Position numbers and translations under genes: made by a program | The notes under the pieces: model-generated | Database searches by the model: none | Told to the model about the DNA's origin: nothing | Seen by the model: the letters and a program-made list of their open reading frames with translations, nothing else | Shown here: piece after piece, positions 1-10,178 of the stretch | How the letters are laid out: the number at the start of each line of letters is the position of its first letter | Position numbering within the stretch: the first letter of the stretch is position 1 | Source of the DNA: Vitrella brassicaformis | Lineage: Eukaryota; Sar; Vitrellaceae | Length of the DNA stretch: 20,469 bases | NCBI GenBank assembly: GCA_001179505.1 | Contig: CDMY01000775.1 | Span: 1-20,469 of the forward strand | Direction of reading: 5' to 3'

Positions 1-3000
1 GGCAGCGGCGGCAGTAGCCGCCGCCGCCGCAGAAGCCGATGGGGCAGAGGGCTTGTATTGATCGCCCTGCAGGCACACAGCAGTCGCAGACCATGACGAT
101 CTTATCCACAGGATATGTGCCAAGTGCTACACTCGCTGCGTACCTGCCAGTCCGTGTTCGTCGCGGTGTTGCAGTCGCTCCTAGTGCCATTGACCTGGAT
201 GAGGTGCTGTATGGTCATGCGGTTGACATAGTGCTGCCCCTGCCCGATGGGTGTCTGCTGCTCGCACATCAGGTCCATGATGCGCTGGTAGTACATCTCT
301 TCCGTCTCCTCGCCCACAGAGCGCAGATGTGGATACCTCGCAACCTGGTCGGGGTCATCGACGTGCAGCTGCTTCCGCCACTCGCGCTTCTGCAGAGAAG
401 AGAAAGTGCGGATGGCAGAAGTTTGGCGCGTGTGTCACTTGCCTCACCGATAGGTTGTCCCATATGGGCAGCTTGACGAGCTCCCAGCCTTTCTTCTTCT
501 GCTTGACCCGAACCATGCCCCAGCACTCGAGAGTCCAAGGCCAATCCGGCAGGAGTCCTGCGGCGATGTACTTCTCGACGGGCCCAGCGATGTTCTTCAT
601 CACCTGTGCCGACTTCATGATGACACCGCCGAACTGCCACAGCAGCTTCAACGCAAGCCATGCCACAGCCCCCAACACTGCAGCACGCATTCACAGACAT
701 CCGAATCCTGCTTGAAGCCCGCAGGCAAGTACGTCGGCTATATACTTACGTGCGGGGGTGAGTGGGTGCCGATGGCCGGATGATTGTGTGGGCGGGACTG
801 ACGCGTCGCCCGTGTGGTCGGGCTCCTCCTCTGCAGGCTCGCTATCGTCGTCAACCTCATCCTCATCCTCATCGCTATCGTCATCATCCTCATCCTCAAC
901 TAAGAAACCCTGCAAGAAAAGTGAGACTTGTGTTTATATCAACCGGTTCGGCTATCATGGCTACCTTGCGGTGATTTGCGTGGCCATGGTAGTGCCCCCT
1001 CCCTCCTACGCGACGTCCGCCAGCGCCCGCCCTCCCCCCCATGACACTCCCACGTGTCTCCACGCTGTCGCCTCGATGGCGCTGTCCTGACCGCTTGACA
1101 CTCTTGCCCATCTGCAAAGAACACATCCATTCACACATCCATCCCTCCATCCCTGTGCTGTGATCCATTCAATCGGTGATGAGAGCATGGAGGGTGTGTG
1201 TGTGTATGGCTGTGTGCGTCTCCCACCCGCAGGAAGTCTTCAAAGCTTGGCTTGGGGCCATTGAGGTCCTCATCCAGGGTGCGTGCATGTATCTCATCGT
1301 CATAATACTACAAAGGCAGTCAAAGTCGACAGACATGGGTAACGGCTGATGTCAGTAGTGGGAGATTCGGAGGACCCACCGGATCGTATGTTCCCGCAGA
1401 AGCAGCAGCAGCAGCAGCCGCAGGTGGTGGGGGTGGGTGCGGAGAGCTGGAAACAAACGGCCAGAAATCCATCATGGGTAAATGTGAGTGTGTGAGGGGA
1501 GAGGGGGCCATTTGTGCAGGTCAATTACCTCGTTGTGGTTGTAGCTGCGTGAGAACGCGTCCTGCCGCCTTGCGTGTGCAGAGTCACCCACCGACGACCC
1601 CTTGCCAACGCCACTCCTGCCATACAGACCTGCAGCACCGGCCTGCTGAACAGCAAACAAAGAACAACACGGCCAACACGGCCATCCGTCATGAACCAAT
1701 GCATTGGCCGATCATGCCATTGTGTCAGGTGCGACCTTTACCTGCTGCTCGTAGTATGTGTGTGTGTATGGAGGTGGAAAGGCACCCCAATACGGACGTC
1801 CGCGACCATGAACAGCACCCGAATCTCCCCTGCCAAGGCCGCCCCTACTATCTGACATATACAAAGAAGACGGCACGCAGGGAGAGACCTGTGTACACGA
1901 ATGCAGGTGGTATTGTGTGACGTACCGACTGACGGCGGGCGAGGGCCCATCGGTGTGCCGCCCCTGCCCTGGGGAGGCACTTCGGAGGCCGTTCTCACGC
2001 CCGCACCACGGACCTGTGCATACACGCATTGGTGGAGTGTCGTGATGGCTCGGAGGATGTACGTCACTACCTGGGTATGGTTGTGATGATACGTGGAGGT
2101 GGTTCCTGCACAAGTACCGTCAGTCAGATGTGATGGTCATGTGCATAGCCTTCATGGCCTTGGCTGACCTTTTGCTTGCTGTCCAGTGACTTATGAAAGG
2201 CCTCCGACCCGTATGCCGGCGGCTGCAGTAAAGAGAGAAAATATGTGCATGTGGTGGCGCTCAGACGCATCCTCTCATTCCACGCACCTTTTCGTCACGC
2301 TCCCTCAAGCCGCTCGCCGCGCCGGCTTTACCCTGACACCCACGATAACGCCTCCACGTGTGCGTACCTTATTCCCCGCTCCGATATTCCCTCCGTTGGC
2401 GGCCGCAGCTGCCGGCCCAGCACCGCCCACTCCTGGTGACGACGGTTTCGGTGCAACGCTATCCTGCACATAGACGACCCCACAAAGCATAGGACCCATT
2501 GGAACCGCACGCACTGACATGCTGCTTCGTTTGCTACTCACGTCTTTTTGGGTGTGGTTGTGCTGGTGGTGCTCGTCATCGGCAGGCGATGCGGTCTGCT
2601 GGTGAGGGCACATACACAGAAATCAACCCCCGTGGTATCAGGAGGATACTGCTTACGCTGGCCTGGCCGGTGTTGGCCACGGGAGACTCTCCAGGCGGAT
2701 CTGCCCACAGAAACGACAGAAACGACAGACATCATTCCACCATTTTCGTCGCCCCCCGTCCTGCCTTCCCGGTGCAAACCGTCTTCTTCGAAGGTGATGA
2801 GATTTCTGGGCTGCTGGTTCTCCCTGAGGATGTACCTGTCCTCATCTGTCGTCAACTCCCTCCGTCCCAACACCAACCGGCCGTACAAACGGTCGAAGCA
2901 CCCCTTGCGTGAGGTGATTGTGAAAGGGGGAAATGGGCCCTCGCGCCCCTCTTCTTTCCACACTTCCACAATGTTGGCCAACTCACAGCGGCTCGATACA

Positions 3001-3137
3001 CCATTGCGTCTACAGCAGCTCCAGCGGGCGGGAAACGCCTCGGTATCGGGTGCCGAACAGTTGAAGATGAGCTCTGGATCCTCAATGCCGAGCTCGCCAG
3101 ATGCTACAGAGGCGTGGGGGTTCCGCAGCCCCGCCAT
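1..3137 (-). CDS. Unknown multi-exon protein, acidic and membrane-spanning, partial at the left edge
   Basis: I do not recognise the family. Likely exons (minus): 2709-3137, 2542-2598, 2368-2463, 2169-2222, 2071-2105, 1926-2013, 1742-1851, 1529-1645, 1380-1446, 1227-1307, 750-909, 448-677, 144-389, 1-66 (open to the edge). The chosen start gives MAGLRNPHASVASGELG. Exon 1 is globular (143 aa: CELANIVEVWKEEGREG, GCFDRLYGRLVLGRR). The middle exons are Gly/Pro/Gln-rich (RGGLGRGDSGAVHGRG, PPPYTHTYYEQQ). Then come Pro/Ala tracts, YYDDEIHARTLDEDLNG, a run of Asp/Glu (EDEDDDDSDEDEDE), a hydrophobic segment (LLGAVAWLALKLLWQFGGV), a basic KQKKKGW patch, a helical EETEEMYYQRIMD region and an Ala-rich end. 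From 1446 leftward all phases close. The joins 2222/2105 and 1529/1446 do not close with the borders given, and the donor of exon 1 is uncertain, so missed micro-exons, other borders or an indel in the C-rich tract are possible. Confidence 0.6.
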
Positions 3138-3179
3138 TCTACTTCCGAGAAAGATCTTGTAACGGTTTTCAACGGCCAA

Positions 3180-3619
3180 CGTTCAGAGACATTTCGTAGT
3201 CATCCAAGTGTGTGCGAGGACAAGTCCATCCACTTCACCCCCTTGTGCGTGACGGTGGATGGTGGGTGGGGCAGAGAGGCCAATGGTTTTTTCAGGCGCC
3301 TAGTTGAGAAGCTGCGCACCAAGGCTGCGTGGTGCTCGTCTGTCTGTTGCGTTGGCGCGTAGTGCGAGTATGTGTGTGCGTGGTGGGCGGCGCCGCTGGA
3401 AGATACGCCAGGCGGGCGCTGAGGATGGTGCTGGCATGTTTGTCGCATGATTGAGGGTTGGTCGATGTTGACGCAGTTCATTTCATGAGAGACCGACAGA
3501 CGCTGCCTGCCGTTGCGCTATGATTTAACGTATGTCACACATTCCACATGAACCAATGGTCATTTCGTACTAGTTCGCTATGCACACACCACCGTGAATC
3601 GTTCGCAGCCATGGGCACG
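3180..3619. other. Intergenic stretch upstream of the unknown 1-3137 gene
   Basis: This lies upstream of the minus-strand start at 3137 and presumably contains its promoter. It is GT-rich. I see no coding segment with splice borders, no TATA box at a convincing distance, and no recognisable RNA gene. Confidence 0.4.
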
Positions 3620-3969
3620 CAGCCCACCACCAGGACGGCAGACAGGGAGGAGGGAGGCACCAACACACCTGCACACCTGCAAAAGAGTACACACGGCACA
3701 TAGGGAAATGAGTGGATGGATGGACGGATGGATAGAGAGGGCGTGACAACCAGCAGCCCACCTGGGCGGCAGAGAGAGAGGAGGGAGGCACCAACACACC
3801 TATACAACAGCACACACAGCACACGCGACACATAGGGTGGATGGATGGATGGAGAGGGCGTGACAACCAGCAGCCCACCTGAGCGGAAGAGAGAGAGGAG
3901 GGACGCACCAACACACCTGCACAACAGCACACACAGCACACGCGACACATAGGGTGGATGGATGGATGG
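3620..3969. repeat. Tandem array, three units of about 117-134 bp
   Basis: Units begin with CAGCCCACC at 3620, 3754 and 3871. Each continues with a GAGAGAGAGGAGGGA tract, GCACCAACACACCT, a CACACAGCACACGCGACACATAGGG stretch in the last two, and a GGATGGATGG microsatellite. The second and third units are nearly identical; the first is more diverged and carries an insertion. Long open frames crossing the array (for example minus 3535-4035 with repeated SIHPPYVSRV peptides) are a by-product of the repeats, not genes. Confidence 0.85.
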
Positions 3970-4270
3970 GAAGTAGTCTGGCGTCGAATGAGTCGGCAGG
4001 GCCTCGCCAAGCCTCCTGAAGATGAATGTGCCCAAGGAGTTTGCTACGCCCCCTACACTGCGTACAGAAACCGTTGTGTTGCGAGCTTGCGGAACGCAAA
4101 CCGGAAGATTGGCGAGGAATCGCCCACGGCATACATGCCGCCAGCAATGAGCATCAAAAAAGGCGTCGACCTACAAGGGGAACAAGACGCTTCATTTGAC
4201 ATTGCAGAGATATCGCAAGAACACTGCCCGGAATTGGCCCGGAATTCAACCAATGGGAGCGTGCAGAAAG
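3970..4270. other. Unassigned stretch between array and next coding signal
   Basis: An open frame on the plus strand (3958-4284, 108 aa) starts inside the microsatellite and has no supporting homology I can recognise. The minus strand also carries a 66-aa open frame (4053-4253). Neither shows clear exon borders, so I call no gene here. Confidence 0.3.
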
Positions 4271-5235
4271 CCTGGCTGCCGTAATTGATGCGCGACTATG
4301 TTACTAGACGGAGGATATATGGGCGGACACATCCTGTGATTGGGGTAGGCGACGGTAAGGGTGCGTGCCTGGGAGAAGTCATGGGTCGCTTGATCTACAC
4401 ACGCACACTCACACGTGAGTGGATGTGTGCCATTCTGCATGCTTGCCTTCCCGCAGTTTCTTGCGCAGTCCGTTCGAGGTGGTGGTGCCGTATATCACCT
4501 TTCCTGCAAGCATCCGTGTGCACATCAATGCCATTCCTCTCTGCTCGCATTCGTACCCTTGCTTTGGCTCACCTCCTGGCCGTGGGCGTCACGCACCACG
4601 ATGGATGGCGTTGTGCGTAGTCTGATGACCCAACCAACACAGACACAGTTTTATTCTCCTTCCGCTCTCTCCCTCTCGACCTGTTCCGAACCTCATGACG
4701 ACGACCGTTGACCTGTCGGGGATCAAGGGCTGGCGGGGACGCTCTCTCTCGCGGTGCTTGTGTGCCAGGTTATCGACGCTCGCCCTTAAGGCCTTCTTGC
4801 CGCGCGAAGCTCTTTCTGTTACGACCGAGGTCGCCTCCATACACCCACCCAGTCCTCCACCTGCATGCAGGCAGGGAGTCAGCCAGACAGACAGACAGAC
4901 AAACATAAGATGGATGGATGGATGAATGTGTGTATGTGTGTCTGTGTGTGTTGCTTTTGGTATCGCCTGAAAGGAGGTGAAGTCAACACATATGAAGATC
5001 GTTCAGGGGTCGAATCGTGCCCTCACTGCTAGTCATGAATCGCTCTGCTACGAGGGACCTTGGCCATGCGTGGCTGCAGAGATCGATCACCTGCAAGACC
5101 ACTGACAGACAGACAGACAGGCAGACAGACAGGCAGGTAGGCGGGAAGAACGACGAGGGTGGCATGCGTGGATGTGTGCGTGCGTGATACCTCCTGCCTG
5201 TTGCTTCATGCGCACGATGGACATGAACAGGTGGT
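4271..5235 (-). CDS. Fragmentary spliced coding signal, unknown product
   Basis: Several short minus-strand segments look like exons, but I cannot join them into one phase-consistent model. Segment 5191-5235 lies between CACGCAG and a GGAG|GTATCA donor and encodes DHLFMSIVRMKQQAG; the same frame stays open upstream to about 5341. A segment after TTGCAG at about 5088 encodes VIDLCSHAWPRSLVAERF or, in the phase that fits the 5191 exon, a short tail ending at a TAG. A segment starting after GCATGCAG near 4867 contains GKKALRASVDNLAHKHRERE, ending at a donor near 4716. A segment after CTTGCAG near 4509 encodes KVIYGTTTSNGLRKKLREG. There may be one gene or two. I recognise no family. Confidence 0.3.
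4879..4925. repeat. GACA / GGAT microsatellites
   Basis: A (CAGA)n run is followed directly by a (GGAT)n run. A similar GACA/GGCA run lies at 5102-5135. Confidence 0.85.
5102..5135. repeat. GACA/GGCA microsatellite
   Basis: Imperfect tetranucleotide run of GACA and GGCA units between two exon-like minus-strand segments; probably intronic. Confidence 0.85.
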
Positions 5236-5521
5236 CTGCGTGGGAGAGATCGACACACAGGGAGGGTTTCATTGGTTGCGGTGTTTCCCGTGCTTTCCTT
5301 CCCTGACCATTTCCGTGGATTTCCTGTCGTTTCTGGAGCAATGTGCCCTGATGCGTTCGAAGCCAGTGGAAAAAAAGGGCGAGATGCGAGCTCTAGCTCG
5401 CAATGGGTGTCCCCATAGATTTGGGTACGTGGGGATGGGGATGGGGGTGGGGGCGTGGGGATGGGGTAGAGTACGCCCGGAAATCATGCTTGAAGATGCC
5501 TGGTCCGCCGGAACGTAGCGC

Positions 5522-5558
5522 CGGGCTTAGGGACAGGTGCCTCGTCAAACCCTTAACC
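5522..5558. repeat. 37-bp dispersed motif, copy 1
   Basis: Begins CGGGCTTAGGG and ends CTCGTCAAACCCTTAACC. It matches 18548-18584 at 34 of 37 positions in the same orientation. The other copy lies 118-154 bp upstream of the PELO start codon on the minus strand. This copy lies above the minus-strand coding signal at 4271-5341. It may be a promoter element or the edge of a dispersed repeat. Confidence 0.7.
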
Positions 5559-5946
5559 GACCGACCGAGTGACTCAGATACACTTCAAGGATGTGAGCGG
5601 TTATACACCCTTAGAGTATTAGACACTCTTTACCTCACTAGCCTGTATGTGTAGTGGAGAAACGATGTTGTGGAGAGACGACAAAAGAGCAGAGAGAGCT
5701 GCAACGATGTGAAGGAATGCAGTGGAGAGACGCCAGATCACTATGGAGAGGGCGGGAGAAGTCGGAGAGACGGCTTCGTAGTGCCCTTTCTCACCGTTGT
5801 TTCTGCCTCCGCCTGCGATAGCTGTTTGTTTGGCTACTGAGACGGCATTGGGGCTCATGAAGCGACCCTAGTCCAAAACCGAATCCCGAGACTGCGCAGA
5901 ACTTGTCGGGTCTTATGAACATCATGTGAGTTTCACGGTAAAGCCG

Positions 5947-5971
5947 CTTATGATTTCCTGGAAATCATAAG
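5947..5971. repeat. Perfect 25-bp palindrome (12-bp arms)
   Basis: CTTATGATTTCC, one T, then GGAAATCATAAG: a perfect inverted repeat with a one-base centre. It sits in an otherwise unassigned stretch. As DNA it could form a cruciform or bind a dimeric protein. As RNA the loop is too short to fold fully without opening the inner pairs. Confidence 0.9.
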
Positions 5972-6144
5972 ACGAAACAGAAAACATTTGTTCACACGCG
6001 AGCAATTCAAGCATGTCAATGTCTCTGTGCACAACAGCCTGCAGAAGGCCTTATATTCGTCGACTTATCGGTTCATAGGACGGGAAACCCCAATTTCTCC
6101 AAGCAAAGCCATCCTAGCATGCCACCTCCACTAGATAGTCGGAA

Positions 6145-6178
6145 AGTTAGATAAGCTGACTACTTAGCTTTTCTAACT
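6145..6178. repeat. Hairpin, 13-bp arms, related to the 47-bp repeats
   Basis: AGTTAGATAAGCT, an 8-base spacer GACTACTT, then AGCTTTTCTAACT; 12 of 13 arm positions pair. The core (AGCTGACTACTTAG followed by a TTTTCT run) is shared with 11019-11040, the right inverted array of the element at 10179-11097. It looks like a solo relic of the same family. Confidence 0.75.
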
Positions 6179-6180
6179 CG

Positions 6181-7300
6181 TCATCCATCTGTGTCGTCCC
6201 CCTTCTCTCCCCCTTTCCCTTCCCTTTTCCTCTCCCAAACCCCTACAGTCTCACCGCCTACAGAAACTGAAAACCGAGGCGCCAGGTTGCGAGATGGGAA
6301 AGAGCGGTGTCCGTGAAAGAAGAAGTTTGAGGAGAAAGAGAAGTGCTTCGCGCGTGATGAAAATGGACATTGAATGCACAGTCGCATACGCCATAATACA
6401 CAGCCTCACTGATCCACGTCCAACAATGAAAGAACATTTGACGGACAGAAGTGTTTATGGATGTCGATCAACGCATGGAACGGCCTGTGGCAGTCTTGCC
6501 AGCCAGCCAGCCAGCCAGCCAGCTCGAAAGCAGTGGCCACCCGTTGACCATCCATAGCGATACAGGAGCGATGTGCCTATCTACGGCTCTGCAAAGGCAA
6601 GCGATGAAATGCGTGGTCAATAGCATGCTCCAGGCGCTCGCAAGTAAGTTCGTTAATTGCTGTTTCGCTGATTGCAGGGTTCACTTGATGAGGACACGAC
6701 TCGCAGCCGCCTGAGTAAAGTCCTGCTCGCTTGGAAGACCGGCGATGCCTGGTCTTGCAGGAGTGAATCAGACGCTTTCCTCGACGCGCAAGCCTCACCT
6801 TCTCTTCGAAAGCCATCTGCAGAGTTGTCGTGTCAATGTACGGGCAAACAGGGAAAGGCAGACATAACGTCTTCATACGAAATGAGAGACAGACTGTGCA
6901 AGGGAACAGCGGTTTCGAGTGGTGTGAACAGGAGGAGCAACGGCATCAGCAACGGCCTCTTGCGCGGACACTGCTTCTGGCGCCCTGGCACGCCTCGGCT
7001 GCGCCGCGCTCGGCGGCCAGGGCGCTCGCTCATTTCGTTCTGCTGTGCATGGCATGAATATGACCTTCCTAAAGAACCCACAGTGCACACGTTGTTCGCG
7101 AATGTGCTGTGTCTCTGATTGTGATTGTGAGTCGAACACACCTCGTGTTCGCCGGCTTGAAGTGGAAGTCAGTTGCTTGCCTTGAGCTCATCAGTCTCGC
7201 TCGAAGATTGCCGTCGCAGAAAAGGTCTCTCTCACACACGAACCTTCCCAGAGTGAGGATGAGGTAGTTGAGATATAGATGAGGACTTGCAGAACGCTGG
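6181..7300. other. Unassigned stretch with competing exon-like segments
   Basis: On the plus strand an open frame at 6672-7118 follows a good acceptor (GATTGCAG) and begins GSLDEDTTRSRLSKVLLAWKT. On the minus strand a CTCTGCAG acceptor leads to MAFEEK and a GTGAGG donor near 6795-6812. The two overlap, I recognise neither, and I cannot choose. A CCAG pentamer run lies at 6501-6523. Confidence 0.3.
6501..6523. repeat. AGCC microsatellite
   Basis: Short perfect tetranucleotide run of (CCAG)n. Confidence 0.85.
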
Positions 7301-7383
7301 CCGAGCTTTATCAACGTGTGCGGGCGGCAGTCGACGAATTGGCGAAACTATCTGTCATGGCCTTGGCTTGGCTGACGCAAGCC

Positions 7384-7668
7384 CTATATGAGCGTCGCAG
7401 ACGCCGTCGAGATGAGTGAGGGTTGAGATGAGCGATTGCCGGACCGGGTGCTTCGCGACAGCGTGCGATGGGCGTCAGCTGCGATGTGCTGCAGGTAGGG
7501 GTGCTGAAACTCCACGAGGTACGATTCGCGCCGTCCGGCAAGAGGCTGGTAGTGTCTCATCACGGTGAGATAGCTGGCATCAGCTGTATAAGCGCGATGT
7601 CGAAGAGATTGATGGATAGAAGTGCTTGTTCTCGGCTCGATTGACTGACGCGACTCGAAAAGCTTTCC
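7384..7668 (-). CDS. Candidate exon of an unknown gene
   Basis: A 94-codon open segment on the minus strand, ending at TAG, with no good upstream ATG. It encodes a protein-like stretch including SYLTVMRHYQPLAGRRESYL and VEFQHPYLQHIAADAHRTL. Amino acid use looks natural rather than low-complexity. No family is recognised, and flanking exons could not be assembled. It may be a relic or an internal exon. Confidence 0.3.
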   Translation of the reverse strand, partial: GKLFESRQSIEPRTSTSIHQSLRHRAYTADASYLTVMRHYQPLAGRRESYLVEFQHPYLQHIAADAHRTLSRSTRSGNRSSQPSLISTASATLI

Positions 7669-7738
7669 TCATATGGCCACCGGTGCCAGGGGATAGTGGC
7701 AGCCCAGGGGATAGAGCTCGAATTAGCCTGATCTGGTG

Positions 7739-7826
7739 GGTCCCTCCTACAGACTCATCAACGGCGTATCACACTAAAGACTCATCACTAGGGTATCCCA
7801 CCGATGAGTCCCTGCTGCGGGATTGA
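7739..7826. repeat. Short internal repeats (GACTCATCA / GATGAGTC)
   Basis: Two direct copies of an approximately 26-bp unit containing ACTCATCA are followed by one inverted copy, GATGAGTC. On the plus strand they translate to a repeated peptide (TDSST.. / KDSSL.. / TDESL..) ending at a TGA at 7824-7826. Confidence 0.5.
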
Positions 7827-8236
7827 CCTGATTAGCAATTCATGCTATGTACAATGACGGTATGAATGTTTCTGCGTCTCACCAGTCAGTAGACTTTCAG
7901 CAACGACAGCTGATATGATAGCGGCATCTTCTGTCTCTCAAACTTTGCCTCCTCTCTTCGCGACATGGCGGACCCGAACACTCTCGAGCGTAACACTTAA
8001 TTTCCCCACTCTTCCTCGCCCGCCGCGTATCTGGTGCAGTAAGTACTTTTGGTTAATGGCGGATGGAAATTTAGTAGATATATATTTGTCTGTTTGGTTG
8101 TCTGTCTATGTGTATCTCTCTCTCTCTCTCTGTGTGTGTGTGTGGATGAAGATATATGTGTCTCTGTCTCTGTTGTCTCTATCTTCACCTGTTTGACTGA
8201 AGGTGAGTATCTCTTGAAATAAGACGTCGTTCAAGT
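7827..8236. other. Gene-free stretch with GT/CT microsatellites
   Basis: Contains CTGT, CT and GT runs at about 8089-8175. No coding segment with splice borders is visible on either strand. Confidence 0.5.
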
Positions 8237-8374
8237 TCATCTCGAGCAGTCGTGTAAGGTTGAGCAGTCACGGTGGAATTCGGTCCTACCTCCACTTGTC
8301 AGTACATAAACGTACTCGTCTGTGATACGATTGGGTGGCACTCGGCAGACCAATCTGCCCGGATCGTCTTTGCT
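8237..8374 (-). CDS. Short candidate terminal exon, His/Cys motif
   Basis: Minus-strand open segment of 45 codons, directly after a possible CACTAG acceptor and ending at TGA. It reads KDDPGRLVCRVPPNRITDE, then YVYVLTSGGRTEFHRDCSTL. The pattern YVYV..SGG...FH..CS.L resembles short zinc-binding modules in which a beta-hairpin is followed by H-x2-C. That resemblance is from memory and loose. It could be the 3' end of a gene whose other exons I cannot place, or chance. Confidence 0.25.
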   Translation of the reverse strand, partial: SKDDPGRLVCRVPPNRITDEYVYVLTSGGRTEFHRDCSTLHDCSR

Positions 8375-8755
8375 CTAGTGGCACTGCTTTTCCACCTTCG
8401 CAGGGTCTTGATCAGTTCAAGCTCTTGAATCTGTCGCACAGCTATTGCTCGTAATGGGGTCGCTTCAATAGATGGTTTCTGGATTGATATGCACTCACTG
8501 TCCCGCTATGGGACTCTTGTGCCTGCATGCATATCACGCAAATGTCTGCATAAAGGCGGTCAGCGCTTTTATTCCATTCTGGTACTCATATTTGAACCAC
8601 ACTGCTGTCAATTCGCAAATTGGCGGTCGACAATGTTTCGATTCAGTCGAGTGTGGCTTGCAATGATATGAACATGTACAACTGGATGGTCAAATTTATC
8701 CCCTCCGTATCTCTGTCTGTAAGTACAAGCATAACCAATACAGCGCGACTAAAAC

Positions 8756-9833
8756 TTACATGCTGCCTTCTTGTATATGTTGATTTGCTTGGCTGACCAT
8801 GATCGTCAGAAAGCGTACGGTGACATCACTCTCGTTGAAGCACGTCACGGCTTTATTGACGTTTTGGACGTTTTGGCGAAAGTCTGTCATATCGAAGTTG
8901 AAGCTGAACTGTCCGAGCATCACTCCTATACGCTTCACACCAGTGAATGACGTGGGGAGCTGCGAAATATATTCCTTACAACGCTGCAGTATCAAAGATA
9001 AATGTGTGCGCACTGTGCGGTTCATATGACAGGCTCTGAGCAACTAATACGACAGGCGGGCAACCTGATTGTAAAGTCGAATGTACTTCTATAGAAGACA
9101 CCACACAATGACTGAAAAAGAGAGCGCCGAGTTTCATATAGAAGAATATGCATGGAAGCATAGCCCTATGCCAGACCAGAAACATAAGGCATTACACATG
9201 CAGAGACACACATTGAATGAACAGGACATGGAGTTGAGAGTATGTTGTTTGTGTATTCATCTGAAAACAGCACTCTCTGAGTATGCCCACCGTGCCTCGT
9301 ATGTTCGAATTGAGCATGGACTGGCTGAAATTCAGTGTCGACCCCTTTTTGACCTTGCTCTCGACAAAGAAGCTCAGCGGCCATCCGAGACCTGCCCGAT
9401 TAGAGAACGAAGCCGTTGCAGAGCCGTTGTCGTCCACCATTTGCTCCAACCTATCGCTGCAGCGCTCGATATGGGGTGCCATGTTTTGCCTCCTTCCGTG
9501 GTCGCTTTTTGGCTGTCTGTCAACTGCTGGTCCGCCACTCTTTTCTTTGTGCTCAAACAGCGTTTCCCCTTTCCAGTGTGAGCTGGAGCCGGTCCGCCCG
9601 AAGCAGTCAGTGTATGGGAGCATAGGAGGCTGACATGTCGCTTCTTGCGACCTCGTCTTCCTCACGTTTAGCCGTTTCACGCGCTGATTCACGTCGTGAT
9701 CAGCATCAAATAACACCACCGTCACTCGCATCATCGTCCTCGCTTTCAATGATATGCTGATACACAATGCCTGCAAATTGCCATCATGACACACCGCTCT
9801 TTGCAATGGAGAGTCTGGCCCCAAATTTGCCAT
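8756..9833 (-). CDS. Candidate gene 3' part, unknown product
   Basis: The last exon, 8756-8983, follows a TTTGATACTGCAG acceptor and encodes 75 residues (RCKEYISQLPTSFTGVKRIG, then QFSFNFDMTDFRQNVQNVNK, ending QEGSM). Upstream, a 213-codon minus-strand open frame (9192-9833) contains MMRVTVVLFDADHDVNQRV and PHIERCSDRLEQMVDDNG. A phase-0 donor (NIRGT|GTGGGC) near 9280 would join the two. I recognise no family. A 166-codon plus-strand frame (9081-9581) overlaps and is probably a shadow, but I cannot prove which strand is used. Confidence 0.35.
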
Positions 9834-10040
9834 TCTTTGGGGCCCAAATGTGCGAGCTTTCTTGCGAGCTTCATGTCATGTTACACGGAGTGCTCTAACC
9901 ATTTTTGGCGGTTTGGCCGTTTTTTTCCAACTGTCTGGCCGTTTTTCTTTCGGTTTTACGGATGCCTTAACTCATATTTTGGCCCCAATTGGGCAATTGC
10001 GAGCTTTTGGGGCCCAACTTGCGAGCTTTTTTTCAGTTTT
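9815..10040. repeat. Two direct copies of a GGGGCCCAA..TGCGAGCTTT block
   Basis: GGCCCCAA, TTTGGGGCCCAA and TGCGAGCTTT occur in the same order at about 9819-9862 and 9981-10030. Between them lie repeated GGCCGTTTTT elements. The stretch is T-rich on the plus strand, unlike the surrounding DNA. It is likely a decayed mobile element or repeat. Confidence 0.6.
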
Positions 10041-10178
10041 TCGACTGCTCTAAGGTACTTTTTTGCTGCATTCTCGAAATGAGTTGTGCTAAGTATATTT
10101 TTTTGGGAGAGCGACCGCCGCTGGCTCGCATCGACGATCGCGCGATTCTCGACAGCTTCCTTGAAGGGAACTTGGACT

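Larger units (their letters stand above)
5560..6180. other. Gene-free stretch with hairpins
   Basis: I see no exon with convincing borders. The stretch holds the 25-bp palindrome at 5947 and the hairpin at 6145-6178. Confidence 0.4.

Noticed and set aside
1774-2067. Gly/Tyr/Gln-rich segment before a membrane segment as a PEX13-like peroxin
   Set aside because: The order is loosely similar, but no SH3 domain or peroxin motif is visible in the exons I can read.
2548-3162. Plus-strand 204-codon open frame
   Set aside because: It mirrors the minus-strand first exon of the 1-3137 gene, whose amino acid use and following splice sites are better.
3535-4035. Long minus-strand frames with repeated SIHPPYVSRV peptides
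   Set aside because: They arise from the 117-bp tandem array; several frames stay open for the same reason.
4979-5015. tRNA-like GGTCGAATC box
   Set aside because: No paired T-arm, anticodon arm or A box at the right distance.
7739-7826. Possible hammerhead ribozyme from GATGAGTC motifs
   Set aside because: The CTGATGA core is incomplete and no GAAAC partner is placed to form the three-stem fold.
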